From: Sarocladium kiliense
Lineage: Eukaryota > Ascomycota > Sordariomycetes > Hypocreales > Sarocladiaceae
Length of the DNA: 64,000 nucleotides
Assembly: GCA_030734395.1 (NCBI GenBank)
Contig: JAUZTG010000048.1
Coordinates: 2,790,001-2,854,000 of the forward strand
Direction of reading: 5' to 3'
How positions within the stretch are numbered: the first letter of the stretch is position 1; every line of letters starts with the position of its first letter. The position numbers and the translations under genes were made by a program. The notes under the pieces were generated by a model that ran no database searches, had not been told where the DNA came from, and saw only the letters and a program-made list of their open reading frames with translations. This document shows, one piece after another, positions 31,756 through 41,992 of the stretch.

Positions 31756-33615
31756 TTAAGCCTTGAACTCCTCGATGTTAGCCTCCTCCCACTTGCCAGG
31801 GATAAGGGCGAGTGGGACGATGCCTGAAACGTGCATCTCAGGACCGAAGATCTTAGCCTTGAGGCCGAGCTCCTGGGTCGCCGCCTTCATGTTCTTAAGA
31901 CCCTCCTGGTAGTTGGGACCGGCGCGACGGACCCAGATCTGGACGTTGTGCTCATTCAGCTGAGTGGCGTAGTCGCGGAGAGCGCGAATGACGCCCTTGA
32001 AAGTGCTGGCAACATTGGTGAAGTTGGCAATACCGCCACCAATGAACAGGACCTTGCCCTTGTCGGACATGGGTGCCCGGAGCATAAGATCGAGGACAGT
32101 GCGAGCGTAGTGGTAGGTTTGAGACTCAGTGGGAGCACCGGAGTACTCGCCGTAGTTGGCGAGCTCGTCAGCAAAACCAGCTGAGGCGATGGCGTCAGCG
32201 TAGACAACGGAAGCACCACCACCAGCAACAAGGGTCCAGATACGGCCGTTGGCGTTGAGGACGGTGAGCTTGAGGGAAGCACCAGTCTTCGCATCGAGGT
32301 CCGCAATGTAAGCCTCCTCCTTGGTCAGCTCACGACCGAAGGGAGCGGGGAAGTCCATCGGCGGGCCCGCATCGATGTTGACCTTCTCGCCGTTGGCAGA
32401 CGCGACAGCAGTCATACCGAGAGCCGCAGGAGAGCGGGCAACAGCCCACTTGACACCACACTCGAAGTCGGCGGTCTGGTCGAGCTTGGCAGCAAGATCG
32501 AGGAAGTGAACCTCAGCGGAGGTCTTATCCGCATTGGGGATGACAACAAGGGGGTTGATTTCGAGGTAGGTGAACTGGCAGTCGACGTAGACCGCGTACA
32601 GCCGGGTGATGAAGTCGACGAGGACGTTGTGAACGCCCTTGGGGACGTGCTTGAGGAGAGAGGCAGCAATCTCCTCGTTGGAAGGATACTCGGCGAGGTC
32701 GACAGGGATAAGGAGCTTCTCAGCCTTCTCGTCAACGTCACCGACATCGACACCACCCTCGTGGGTGAAGAGGATCCAGTCACCCTATCAGGAGATCGTC
32801 AGTCTTCGTTCATGTCATCGCTGCTTCTTATCATCATGTCTCCAATATAAGGCATAGGTGGACAGGGGGTTCAGGATTTCCCGCACGGCTATCCGTTCGC
32901 CCGTTGCTGGGTCCGGCTCAGTACTACCGAGAGGAACCCACACGCACAGGCCAAAACAGCCGAAGCCGATGCTATAAGGATCTGGCACCCAGGACAACCC
33001 AAGCGGCCGGAAAAGTTCTCGACTTTGACCTTGAAGCCGCCTTTCGATTTCTGTTCTGTATGCTCAGGACTACCGAGCTCCAGAGCACAGTAGCAACCTC
33101 AGACCCAAGGGAGCCACACCTTGGACAATACATACGATAACAGAAATGAGGAACTATGAAAAGGAAGAACTTACATCACGAACGGAGTTGATGTTGATGT
33201 AGTACTCAGTGTCCTGGGGGTGAGGAACGAAAGGCTCGACGAGGAAGTGCCTCAAGACACCAGTGGTGTTCTCAACCTTCTGCTCCTTGAGGGCGCGCTC
33301 AGCAACCCAGGCACGGGCCTCAGCCCAAGTCTTGTTGAGGGCGAGGAGACCGGCCTTGCCACGGCGCTTGATGAGCTGATCAGGCTTCGCAACGAACTTG
33401 GAGCCGGCCTGGAGGAGCCACGGGAAGCTGAGCTCAGCCTGGTCGAGAACAGCATTTACATCGTCGTCGTCGTTGAAGTGCAGCGAGGCAAGTCTGGACG
33501 GGGGGTTGTGCTTGGTGGGCTTGGGGAGAGGGCTGGGCTTGATGACGGGAGCGCGGGTGAGGTGGTAGTTGATGACGGCCTTGCCATCGGCCTCGTGGAT
33601 TGCCTTTGCGGACAT
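31756..33615 (-). CDS. ACL2: ATP-citrate lyase subunit 2 (N-terminal, ATP-grasp/citrate-binding part)
   Basis: Cytosolic ATP-citrate lyase makes acetyl-CoA and oxaloacetate from citrate. In filamentous ascomycetes the enzyme is split in two; this subunit corresponds to the N-terminal 420 residues of the animal enzyme. Exons 33175-33615 and 31756-32784; 489 aa. Seen: SAKAIHEADGKAVINYHL, KFVAKPDQLIKRRGKAGL (ATP-grasp), FLVEPFVPHPQDTEYYIN, GDWILFTHEGGVDVGD directly after the intron, FTYLEINPLVV, FPAPFGRELTKEEAYIADLD, VAGGGASVVYAD, LANYGEYSGAPTE, GGGIANFTNVASTFKG and RRAGPNYQEGL. The 390-bp intron is long for this window, but the protein is continuous across it (SVRD/GDWILF), so no exon is missing. 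Divergent from ACL1. Confidence 0.97.
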
Positions 33616-33692
33616 GGTGTTGGTGGTGTGCGAGAAGAAGCGAAGAAGCGGAGGTGATGAGTGTTTTGCGATGTCGAGTGCTCAGACTACGA

Positions 33693-33849
33693 CCTGTGAG
33701 ATGCGTGTCAGCACCGATTGATACCAATTCGAATGGCAAGTGCCAGTGCAGCGTGTCTCTGACTTTCGCGAAGTGGCTGAGAGCAGCGCTACCTTTTCTG
33801 TCTTGCTGGGCAGACGAGCTGAGAGGGGTCGGGAGAGCTCCAAACTTAC
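33693..33849 (-). other. Predicted 5' UTR intron of ACL2
   Basis: On the minus strand: donor GTAAGTTTGG at 33849, branch GCTGAC and acceptor CATCTCACAG ending at 33693; 157 bp, 77 bp before the ATG. Consensus splice signals but no transcript support. Confidence 0.5.
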
Positions 33850-34505
33850 AAGATCCAAGCTCAAGCGGGATGGACGAGGATGAAGATGAGAATTGGCGAA
33901 GTGCAAACACCAAACGAGAACAGATGAGAAGCCGAGTGGACTTTGAGAGAGGGGTCAAATTGAGGAGATCGTGAGCGTGAAGAGGATGGAGCTTCGCGGG
34001 ATGATGGCTGTGGCAGAAAGGGGATTCGACTCGGTCAGCGATGGAGGGTGCGCTCTCAAAAAATTGGGCGACCGCCAGAAGCTTCCCTTGCGAGGGACCT
34101 GACGGGAGGTGCCTGCATCGGCGGTGGATGGAGGGGCTACGGCGCTGTGCCTGGCCATCCACAGCGGCTGGTGGGGGAAAGCTTTTGCTGTAGGGGACCA
34201 AGGGGACCAACACAGCGAAAGCGGTCAGAGGCGCATGGATTGGAAGGCGGTGGGAGATGGGGGGTCGGCCTAGTGGCGCCAGCACGAGCTGTCTGAGACC
34301 CTCCCCAAAAAAACGCAATTCAGGGTGGGGTGAGCCACCTGGAGCCCGTTTGCAGCCCCTGGAAACTCTCAGCCTCCAGCAAGGGCTGTCCACCCAATCC
34401 AGCCTGATCACCTAAAAAGTGGTGGGACACCGTTGTCGCTCGTCGTTGCGAAGCCAGGTCCGTGCTGGGTGGATAGGAAACGATGGTGCACAGCTGGAAA
34501 GACGA

Positions 34506-34521
34506 TAGGTACCGGTACCTA
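34506..34521. repeat. 16-bp perfect palindrome between ACL2 and ACL1
   Basis: TAGGTACCGGTACCTA reads identically on both strands. It lies in the divergent upstream region of the two lyase genes, where a dimeric regulator could bind, but nothing proves a role. Confidence 0.6.
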
Positions 34522-36227
34522 AATCTCATCTCCTCTTCGACCTGGGAGTTCCCCCAGCAGTTGGGATGCACAGAACATCAGACCAGGAGGAACGAAGAGT
34601 TGCAGGCTTGCGCATGTTGGCTGTCGTCACACCGTCTCATCCAAGGCCAGGATGGGAAACTACTAGACATGCCTGGTCAATGATTCTGACTGTCCCCGGG
34701 ATCCGATGAACACGATGGATCAGCCGCGACTTGGAGGTGGTCAGCAGCTATGCCAGCGAAGCAATTGCTTGCAAGGTGCATCATCAATGTCTTGCTTCCT
34801 GCGCACGAGAGATAAGCCCCGCGCCTCATGATATCACCAATTGGAATGGGCTATGGCTGTGAGGCACTCAATGCATCAGACCGCCGCCAAAAATATCTCG
34901 ATGGCCTAACGCAGAGAGAGAAAGCGTTGCTTGAGGCTGAGTAGCCTGCCTCTCGACTTTAACGAACCCTTTACTGCATCCTTGCAGGTGTCGAGGTTGC
35001 ACCCCGAATCCGGAGTCGCACTTGGCTGGGTCAGCGATACCTAGCTTCAAGTCCAGGTCGCGTGCCCTTCAAGTCGAAGGCTCGTGTACAATTTCTTGAA
35101 TCTGGATGGTTTGAAGTTGATGATACGGCCATGCGCGAAGTACCGCTACTTCCTCCCAATGCTGAGTGGGACCCCGGATTAGGAAGCGGGACAAGGGTCC
35201 ATTGAGACAAGCGCGAGACGGTGCAAAGCTCGGTCGAGTTCAACAAATATGGCCCCCAGGCAGAGCCAGGTTTCCAAGGTGACGGCGATCCCCAATGGAA
35301 TCAAGCATGGCATCCATTGATGGTTGTGGAGGTTGGCTGGGTGCATTGCTGACCGCCGCTGGCAACAGCAAAGCCAATTGAGGCGCACCAGGGCACGAGC
35401 CAGGGAAGGTCGCTGCTGCATCTGAGGTCGCAGGCCGAGCTTGTGATGCGCTACCCCCACCCCCAGACTTGACTTTGGGCAACCTGGTCTGACAGACCGC
35501 TCCGAAGCTCTCTGATCACTGCCTCCAGCTCCTGGGTGCTTTTTTCTGTCTCGATGACGACAGCTAAAATCAGGCCGAACAACATCACAGCCTGTCGAGG
35601 TACGTGCGGTGAGCCTGTGAAGGGGCTTTCACGAGAGCTCACTACGCACACACCAACTGCTCCCTGCAAGTGCTTCGCGGCAGACGGCAGAATCCTGCAG
35701 GGCCGCCAGCTTGCCCCACTTAAACTTTTTTTTCTTTGGGGGGATCGCCCACCGCTGTTGCGAGACCGGGACCTGAGCCACCTCTCACTTGGCTTGGGAG
35801 GAGGAGCTTCAGCAGCCACACATCTATTACGGTAGTGCTTAGCAGGCAAGCTCCCCTGGGGCAACCACTGAAAAGGCCCTTAGGGCGAGCTCTACCTTAG
35901 TGTGGTAGCTTTCTTCGGGGCGTTGACTGCTGAGCTCCCAGCCCCAAGCTGCTGAGGCTTGCGTTGTCGGTCAGTTCCTACAGTGCCCTACCCTTTTCCC
36001 CCTCTCAGCGAAGGTGGGCTGGGGTCCATCCTCGTCACCTCTGCTTGCTTCTCTCAGGCACAGCAGATTCGAGTCCCTCCTCCTGATTTCTTACGCTCAC
36101 AACTATCCCCAATCCTCCTCCATCTTCATTCCCCATACCATTCCCCTCCTCTTCTTCCTTCAAGCGATCTCGAGCTGCGACTTGGTCTTTCAAGCTCCTT
36201 TCCTTCGTCTACTTACTTCTTGTAATT

Positions 36228-36311
36228 GTGAGCTCCTCCCCTGGAATGATCGCTTCCTCCCGCCATTCTGCGCATCCCTCACGACAGCTACTGACAACCC
36301 TCTTCCTACAG
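36228..36311 (+). other. Predicted 5' UTR intron of ACL1
   Basis: Donor GTGAGCTCC at 36228, branch-like CTACTGACAA and acceptor CTTCCTACAG ending at 36311; 84 bp, 66 bp upstream of the start codon. Near-consensus fungal splice sites; no transcript support. Confidence 0.55.
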
Positions 36312-36377
36312 AGACGTGCTCCAATAGAGAGCCTTTCACCTTGAACTCATTTATCTACGAACCTCTCGACTTTGGCC

Positions 36378-38420
36378 ATGGCTCCCACTGCCTCTAACGG
36401 CGCCAATGGCGCAAAGGGCGGCCTGTCCGCCAACGATAACATCCAGCGTTTCGCTGCCCCCAGCCGGCCCCTCAGCCCTCTCCCCGAGCACGCTCTCTTC
36501 AGTGACAAGACCCGATGCTTCGTCTACGGTCTTCAGCCCAGAGCCGTCCAGGGCATGCTGGACTTCGACTTCATTTGCAAGCGCAAGCAGCCCTCCGTTG
36601 CCGGTATCATCTACACGTTCGGCGGCCAGTTCGTCAGCAAGATGTACTGGGGAACCAGCGAGACTCTGCTGCCCGTCTACCAACAGGTCGAGAAGGCCGC
36701 CAGCAAGCACCCTGACGTCGACACCGTCGTCAACTTTGCCTCTTCCCGCAGTGTCTACTCGTCCACCATGGAGCTCTTGGAGTACCCCCAGATCAAGACC
36801 ATCGCGATCATCGCCGAGGGTGTCCCGGAGCGCGTAAGTCTAAAACCCAGCTGCAACCTTTGGGAATAATGTCTAACGTCGATCCAGCGTGCCCGTGAGA
36901 TTGCCCACCTTGCGAAGAAGAAGGGTGTCACCATCATCGGTCCCGCTACTGTTGGTGGCATCAAGCCTGGCAGCTTCAAAATTGGCAACACCGGTGGTAT
37001 GATGGACAACATCGTCGCCTCCAAGCTCTACCGCAAGGGTTCTGTTGCCTACGTCTCCAAGTCTGGTGGCATGTCTAACGAGTTGAACAACATCATTGCC
37101 AACAACACTAACGGCGTGTATGAGGGTGTCGCTATTGGAGGTGACCGTTACCCTGGCACCACCTTCATTGACCACCTTCTCCGGTTCCAACATGACCCGG
37201 AGTGCAAGATCCTTGTTCTTTTGGGTGAGGTCGGTGGTGTTGAGGAGTACAAGGTTATTGACGCCGTCAAGCAGGGTGTCATCACCAAGCCCATCGTCGC
37301 TTGGGCCATTGGCACCTGCGCTAGCATGTTCAAGACCGAGGTCCAGTTCGGTCATGCTGGATCTTTCGCCAACTCTCAGCTTGAGACTGCCGCTATGAAG
37401 AACAAGATGATGAAGGAGGCTGGCATCCATGTTCCCAATACCTTCGAGGACATGCCCCAGGTCCTCAAGGCTGTCTACGACAAGCTTGTTCAGGACGGTA
37501 CCGTCGTCCCCCAGCCTGAGCCTGTTGTTCCCAAGATCCCTATCGACTACTCCTGGGCCCAGGAGCTCGGCCTCATCCGCAAGCCCGCTGCTTTCATCTC
37601 CACAATCTCCGACGACCGTGGCCAGGAGCTTCTCTACGCTGGCATGCCTATCTCCGACGTTTTCAAGGAGGAGATTGGCATTGGTGGTGTCATGTCCCTC
37701 CTCTGGTTCCGTCGCCGTCTGCCCACCTATGCCTCCAAGTTCCTTGAGATGGTTCTCATGCTCACCGCTGACCACGGTCCGGCCGTCTCTGGTGCCATGA
37801 ACACCATCATTACCACTCGTGCTGGCAAGGACCTTATCAGCGCACTTGTCTCTGGTCTCCTGACCATTGGCTCTCGCTTCGGTGGTGCCCTCGACGGTGC
37901 TGCCGAGGAGTTCACCAAGGCTTTTGACAAGGGTCTGAGCCCCCGTGAGTTCGTCGACGGCATGCGCAAGGCAAACAAGCTCATTCCGGGTATTGGTCAC
38001 CGTATCAAGTCTCGCAACAACCCCGATCTGCGTGTCGAGCTGGTGAAGGAGTACGTTCTTGCCAACTTCCCCAGCCACAAGCTCCTCGACTACGCTCTCG
38101 CTGTCGAGACTGTCACAACCTCCAAGAAGGACAACCTGATCCTCAACGTTGACGGTTGCATTGCTGTTTGCTTCGTTGACCTCCTCCGCAACTGCGGTGC
38201 ATTCTCGCCTGAGGAGGCTGAGGACTACCTTGGCATGGGTGTTCTCAACGGTCTCTTCGTTCTCGGTCGCAGCATCGGTCTGATTGCTCACTTCCTGGAC
38301 CAGAAGAGGCTGCGCACTGGCCTTTACCGCCACCCTTGGGATGATATCACCTACCTGCTCCCCAACCTTCGGGAGACTGGTGCGCCAGGCGCCGAGGGCA
38401 GAGTGGAGGTGCAGATGTAA
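36378..38420 (+). CDS. ACL1: ATP-citrate lyase subunit 1 (C-terminal, CoA-binding/citryl-CoA lyase part)
   Basis: Catalytic partner of ACL2, corresponding to the C-terminal part of animal ACLY: a CoA-binding/ligase region and a citrate-synthase-like domain that cleaves citryl-CoA. Exons 36378-36833 and 36888-38420; 662 aa. Seen: RAVQGMLDFDFICKRKQPSV, VNFASSRSVYSSTMELL, KKGVTIIGPATVGGIKPGSF, SKSGGMSNELNNIIA, IGGDRYPGTTFIDHLLR, the phosphohistidine motif EVQFGHAGS, then the lyase part with IPIDYSWAQELGLIRKPAAF, DRGQELLYAGMPISDVFKEE, LTADHGPAVSGAMNTII, PGIGHRIKSRNNPDLRV and NLILNVDGCIAVCFVDLLRN. The ATG at 36378 is chosen; an in-frame TTG precedes it by 6 nt. Codon use is strongly C-ending, as expected of a highly expressed gene. 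Confidence 0.97.
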
Positions 38421-39183
38421 AGAGAGGATATGATATAGAGGCGTACGATGGAAGCGCGGAAGGGCGTCATGTTATTTTGTGACTTGTGCGGGTAACGCTC
38501 GGAACGACCTGCAATATGGAAAAGGTAGAAGGCGGATGCTTGTATGAGATGAGCTCGATACATGTAGTGTAAGGACCACGGACGAGTCCACATATGACTG
38601 GTCGCGTCTGTTATTTACGAAGTAATACTGAAGACTGAAGACATGATCATATCGTATGCTCCTACACTGTTGAACTTCCTGACTTCGTGGTGGCGATTTA
38701 ACAGTTCAGTCTCAAGACACGCCAAGTAGAAACTAAAAGATGCAAATGAGGACACGAACCTAGAGTTTGCCTGACCGCGATTTTTCTCCTGAGGAAATTA
38801 AATCGCGATGCATATCACCCTGTTTCAAGCAGACGGTCGAGGGCGGACCCTGAGCCTTGATGGGAGAGTGGAGCACGTGACTTCGCGATCAACTTTCGAC
38901 CCTCACCCATTCCACGTCTCTCAGAAGCAAGCAAGCTTGCTAACGACACTCAACACATCGTAAAGCGTAACACGGGGACGTACGTCTCTTTGAACTCAAG
39001 TAATAGGTAACACATCCAGGACACCGCCGTAATTGCTACTGTGCGGATACTCATACCTTCCCAGGCGCAAAAAAAAAGATCATTCCTCCTCGACCATCAC
39101 CTCCGACCACCACCCTCGAACTCTAACAACGAAGCGCCCCCTCCGAAAGCTCCTCCCTCTCCATCCCCTATAAAATCACAACA
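38421..39183. other. Intergenic, 763 bp: promoter of the uL30m gene
   Basis: Between two plus-strand genes; 3' flank of ACL1 then a C/A-rich leader before the uL30m start. Nothing else recognised. Confidence 0.5.
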
Positions 39184-39447
39184 ATGTCATTCTTCCGCAT
39201 CACCCTCCTCCGATCCGCCATCGGTCTCCCCGAGCGCACCCGCGGCGTCCTCGCATCTCTCGGTCTCCGTCGCCGCACACAAACCGTCTTCCACCCGGTC
39301 GAGCCACAATTCGCCGGTATGATCCTCAAGGTGAAGGAGTTGGTCCGCGTGGAGGAGGTGCCGGCTGCCTTGTCGAAAGGGGAGGTGAAGGCGGCACGGA
39401 CGCCGGATAAGGGGTTTTATTTGGAGAAGGCTGTGCCGAGGATGTAA
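39184..39447 (+). CDS. MRPL33: Mitochondrial ribosomal protein uL30m
   Basis: Large-subunit mitoribosomal protein of the L30 family (yeast Mrpl33, 86 aa). Single exon, 87 aa. Seen: FFRITLLRSAIGLPERTRG, which aligns with the L30 start (xITLxRSxIGxPxxxR), then VLASLGLRRRTQTVFHPVEP, the typical L30 turn, and the fungal mitochondrial extension MILKVKELVRVEEV. As in yeast there is no separate cleavable leader. Convergent with EAF3. Confidence 0.92.
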   Translation: MSFFRITLLRSAIGLPERTRGVLASLGLRRRTQTVFHPVEPQFAGMILKVKELVRVEEVPAALSKGEVKAARTPDKGFYLEKAVPRM

Positions 39448-40000
39448 AGAGGATCGGGATGAAGCAGAGAGAAGGACGAGGGAGTTTGGCTGTATTATAT
39501 TTGTCATGATTACTGGTTCTTTGTACAAAAGGGATTTGAAGGGTGGATAGAGGTGGAAAGGCAGGTGATGGGCATCAACGCATCTGGAGAAGCATTTACA
39601 GAGTTGCAGCCTCCGTTCGGACAGACATCACGCATATACAATACCAAGCAAGGTCTTCGCTGAAGAGGCTTTATCATTTCCTTTTACCAAAACAGAATAG
39701 AAAAATCGTATCATGATCTCAGCAGTCCGTTCAAGTACTGATCTGGCCAAGATAGCATCCCTGATCTTCAAGTCGCAAGACCAACTTCGTAACCTCACTC
39801 CGTTGCCCAGAAGACATCCGCCCACCCACGTCGAGTGAGTCGACTCCTTCCATTTTCTTATTTGACTACATCAGTCCTTTGGCCCCTCATAACGCGCTCC
39901 CATGTAAGGCACCTATGCATCACATTGCCAGTCGTCGTGCCCTCAATGGAGTCTTGGTCTTGGGGGCTTCAGGCGCCAACGCCGCTCTCTCAGACATCTC
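39448..40000. other. Intergenic, 553 bp, no gene recognised
   Basis: Between the convergent uL30m (+) and EAF3 (-) genes. Only short ORFs without motifs. Confidence 0.5.
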
Positions 40001-41992
40001 CTAGAAGCTGCGAGCCTTGTCGACGTATTCCTGAGACGGCGTCTCGTACTCGCTGACGAAGTATGTCTCGGTGTTGCGACCAAGCCATGAGGTGAACTTG
40101 CTCACCTCCTCGCGGAGGCGGCTAACGGACTGCTGGTCCATATTCGTTTGAGCCAGGAGCTCAGGTAGGGAGACTGTAAGTTTGGTCAGTATCGCGCGGA
40201 AAATGTTTGATTCGCCCAAGGAAATTGTTCATGAACTCACCAATAAGTCTGGCAAGGTGTTCTGCTCCGTAGACGTCGCACACACTCTTATATTCTGACT
40301 TTTCATCCGCGTTGTCCCACAACTTACGGACATCCATGTACTGATGGCGCTCGAACCTGTGGTGCAATGTTAGTAATGTGACCAGCTGATGAAGGATACC
40401 AATCAAGGTAATCTTACCGGTACAGCAATATCCTGCTAAGAGCCTTTTCAAAGTACTCCCGGAACCCAGCAATCACCTCCTCGAGGATATCCATACTCGC
40501 TGAGCCTTCCTCTCGTCGCGGTGCCTCGTATGCGAGGTAGTCTTGGAAGATCTTGGAGACAGGCTTAGGGTGCGGGAGGGGCACGAGCTGATTGTTCTTG
40601 GTGATGTTTTCCCAATCGTCAACCAGCATAGCCTGAACATGGTCGGGCACTGGGAGGTTGATCATAGGCTTGCTATGAAACGCATCTTCCTGGAAAGGGG
40701 GTTGATAGTCAGATTGGCGGTTCAAAAAGCGATCCTCGCATGGTGGCATAGTAGAGCGGTTGCGGCGACATGTGTCCAGGCCGCGGAGCGGCTTCGACGT
40801 GTCTGCATATAACAAAGAGGCAGTGACCGTCTCATGCAGGAGACACGCGGCACATGATTGCCGCTGCGCTTCACGTTTAGCCTTGGCTACCTCGGCTGCC
40901 TTCGACAGTCGCTTCTTCGCCCCCTTTGACTCCTGTATGGGAGAGTAACGATTGTCCCAGAGGGGTTTGCCACTGGCAGAGAGGTAGTGATGGCCACGCT
41001 TAGGCAGCTTGGACAAGTAATCTGGGGCAAGAGCCAGCTTCGCAATGCGAATGGCGGGATGGCGGTGTCCAACACCCATAATGCAGTTTGTGACAGAAAA
41101 TGAGAATTGAACAGGGGCTTGGATACGAGTTGATGAAAGACACAAAGAAAAGAATTATCGAGTCGTGGACGCTTGTTCGCGAACGCTGCTCTTATGTGAA
41201 TGTGGCCATCGGAGATGCTCAAGGAAGCTTCAAACCTTGGGGGAACAAGCGTCGAGCATCCGCTGCTCTGGTAGTGGATAGTCAAAGCAAGACGCAGTAG
41301 AATGTGTTACACTGAAAAGTGTGCCTCTGATGAACAGACGGCTCGAAAGTGTGCTAGAAACGAGGTCCGTGACCAAGGTGCTCTTTCCAAGTGGTCGTGG
41401 AAAGGCAGGGGAATGAACGGGCGATGCAGCAATTCGACGCGAACAGGCACTTGACCACAGCTGACGATCGAACGCCGCCCCTGTAACATAGGAGAAAGCA
41501 TAATGCATCGCATGGTGGTGGAAGCCAGAGCAAAGGCTGATGACAGTGACCGTGAGAGGGACAGATGAAGGAAAATGTGCGGCTTACCTGCTCCAACTCC
41601 CAGTCCTTCCCCCTCCGTCCACCTCGCCCACCCTGAACCGCTGCCGACCCTCTCTCCTCACTTCCCCTGGTCGAGTCATTACCGACCTTGCTCGTCTTGG
41701 TCGTCTGCTTGGCTGTGGCCTGCATGCTGCGCTTCGCCTGGGCGTGAAGCTGCGCAGCCAGCTCCTTGTGCTCATCGTCGAAAGGCCGGATCCTATCCTT
41801 GCCGACCCAGTCGTCCCAAGTCTTCTTCCAGCCCTTGTAGTGAACTTTGTAGTCCCAGGCCTCACCGCTGCCGCTCTTGTCACCGGACTGTACGTCCATG
41901 ATTTTGGCTTCGTAGAGAAGCTCGCCGTGGAAGCACAGGACCTTTTCGTCCTTGCTGTAGAGCGGTGCTGGTTGCTGCCGAGTAGGCGCCAT
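40001..41992 (-). CDS. EAF3: Chromatin protein EAF3/MRG15 (chromodomain + MRG domain)
   Basis: Shared subunit of the NuA4 histone acetyltransferase and the Rpd3S deacetylase; its chromodomain reads H3K36 methylation. Exons: 41588-41992, 40418-40689, 40241-40356, 40001-40173; 321 aa with consistent phases. Seen: chromo barrel (YSKDEKVLCFHGELLYEAKI, YKVHYKGWKKTWDDWVGKDR), a basic Ser/Thr/Gly linker ending RRGKDWELEQ, and the MRG domain (INLPVPDHVQAMLVDDWENI, LVPLPHPKPVSKIFQDYL, DILEEVIAGFREYFEKALSR, YGAEHLARLIVSLPELLAQT, ETYFVSEYETPSQEYVDKAR). In homologues the linker runs straight from ELEQ into the residues before FHAKP, so the 898-bp first intron removes everything between 40690 and 41587. 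That intron holds an in-frame ORF, described separately. Confidence 0.94.
40690..41587 (-). other. EAF3 intron 1 (898 bp) containing an ORF in frame with the MRG exon
   Basis: Donor GTAAGCC at 41587; 3' end TCTGACTATCAACCCCCTTTCCAG, a strong branch point and acceptor. From an ATG at 41079 (MGVGHRHPAIRIAKLALAP) the frame is open for 130 codons to the acceptor and continues in frame into the MRG exon. The encoded segment is Lys/Arg-rich (KRGHHYLSASGKPLWDNRYS, SKGAKKRLSKAAEVAKAKRE). It could give an MRG protein without a chromodomain, be a relic or inserted fragment, or be open by chance. No family recognised. Confidence 0.5.

Larger units (their letters stand above)
33616..36377. promoter_or_regulatory. 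Divergent ACL2/ACL1 intergenic region (2.76 kb)
   Basis: Shared upstream space of the two ATP-citrate lyase genes. ORFs inside are short or compositional. It contains predicted 5' UTR introns on both sides and one 16-bp palindrome, listed separately. The last 400 bp before ACL1 is C/T-rich. Coordinate expression from this region is an inference from the shared complex and head-to-head layout. Confidence 0.6.

Noticed and set aside
33434..34411. 325-codon minus-strand ORF across the ACL2 start
   Set aside because: Overlaps ACL2 exon 1 in another frame and covers its predicted 5' UTR intron; composition looks random.
36063..36082. T-arm-like sequence (GATTCGAGTCCC) suggesting a tRNA
   Set aside because: No acceptor stem, D-arm or anticodon arm can be drawn around it.
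36873..38333. 486-codon minus-strand ORF opposite ACL1
   Set aside because: Shadow of a strongly codon-biased gene; no independent motif.
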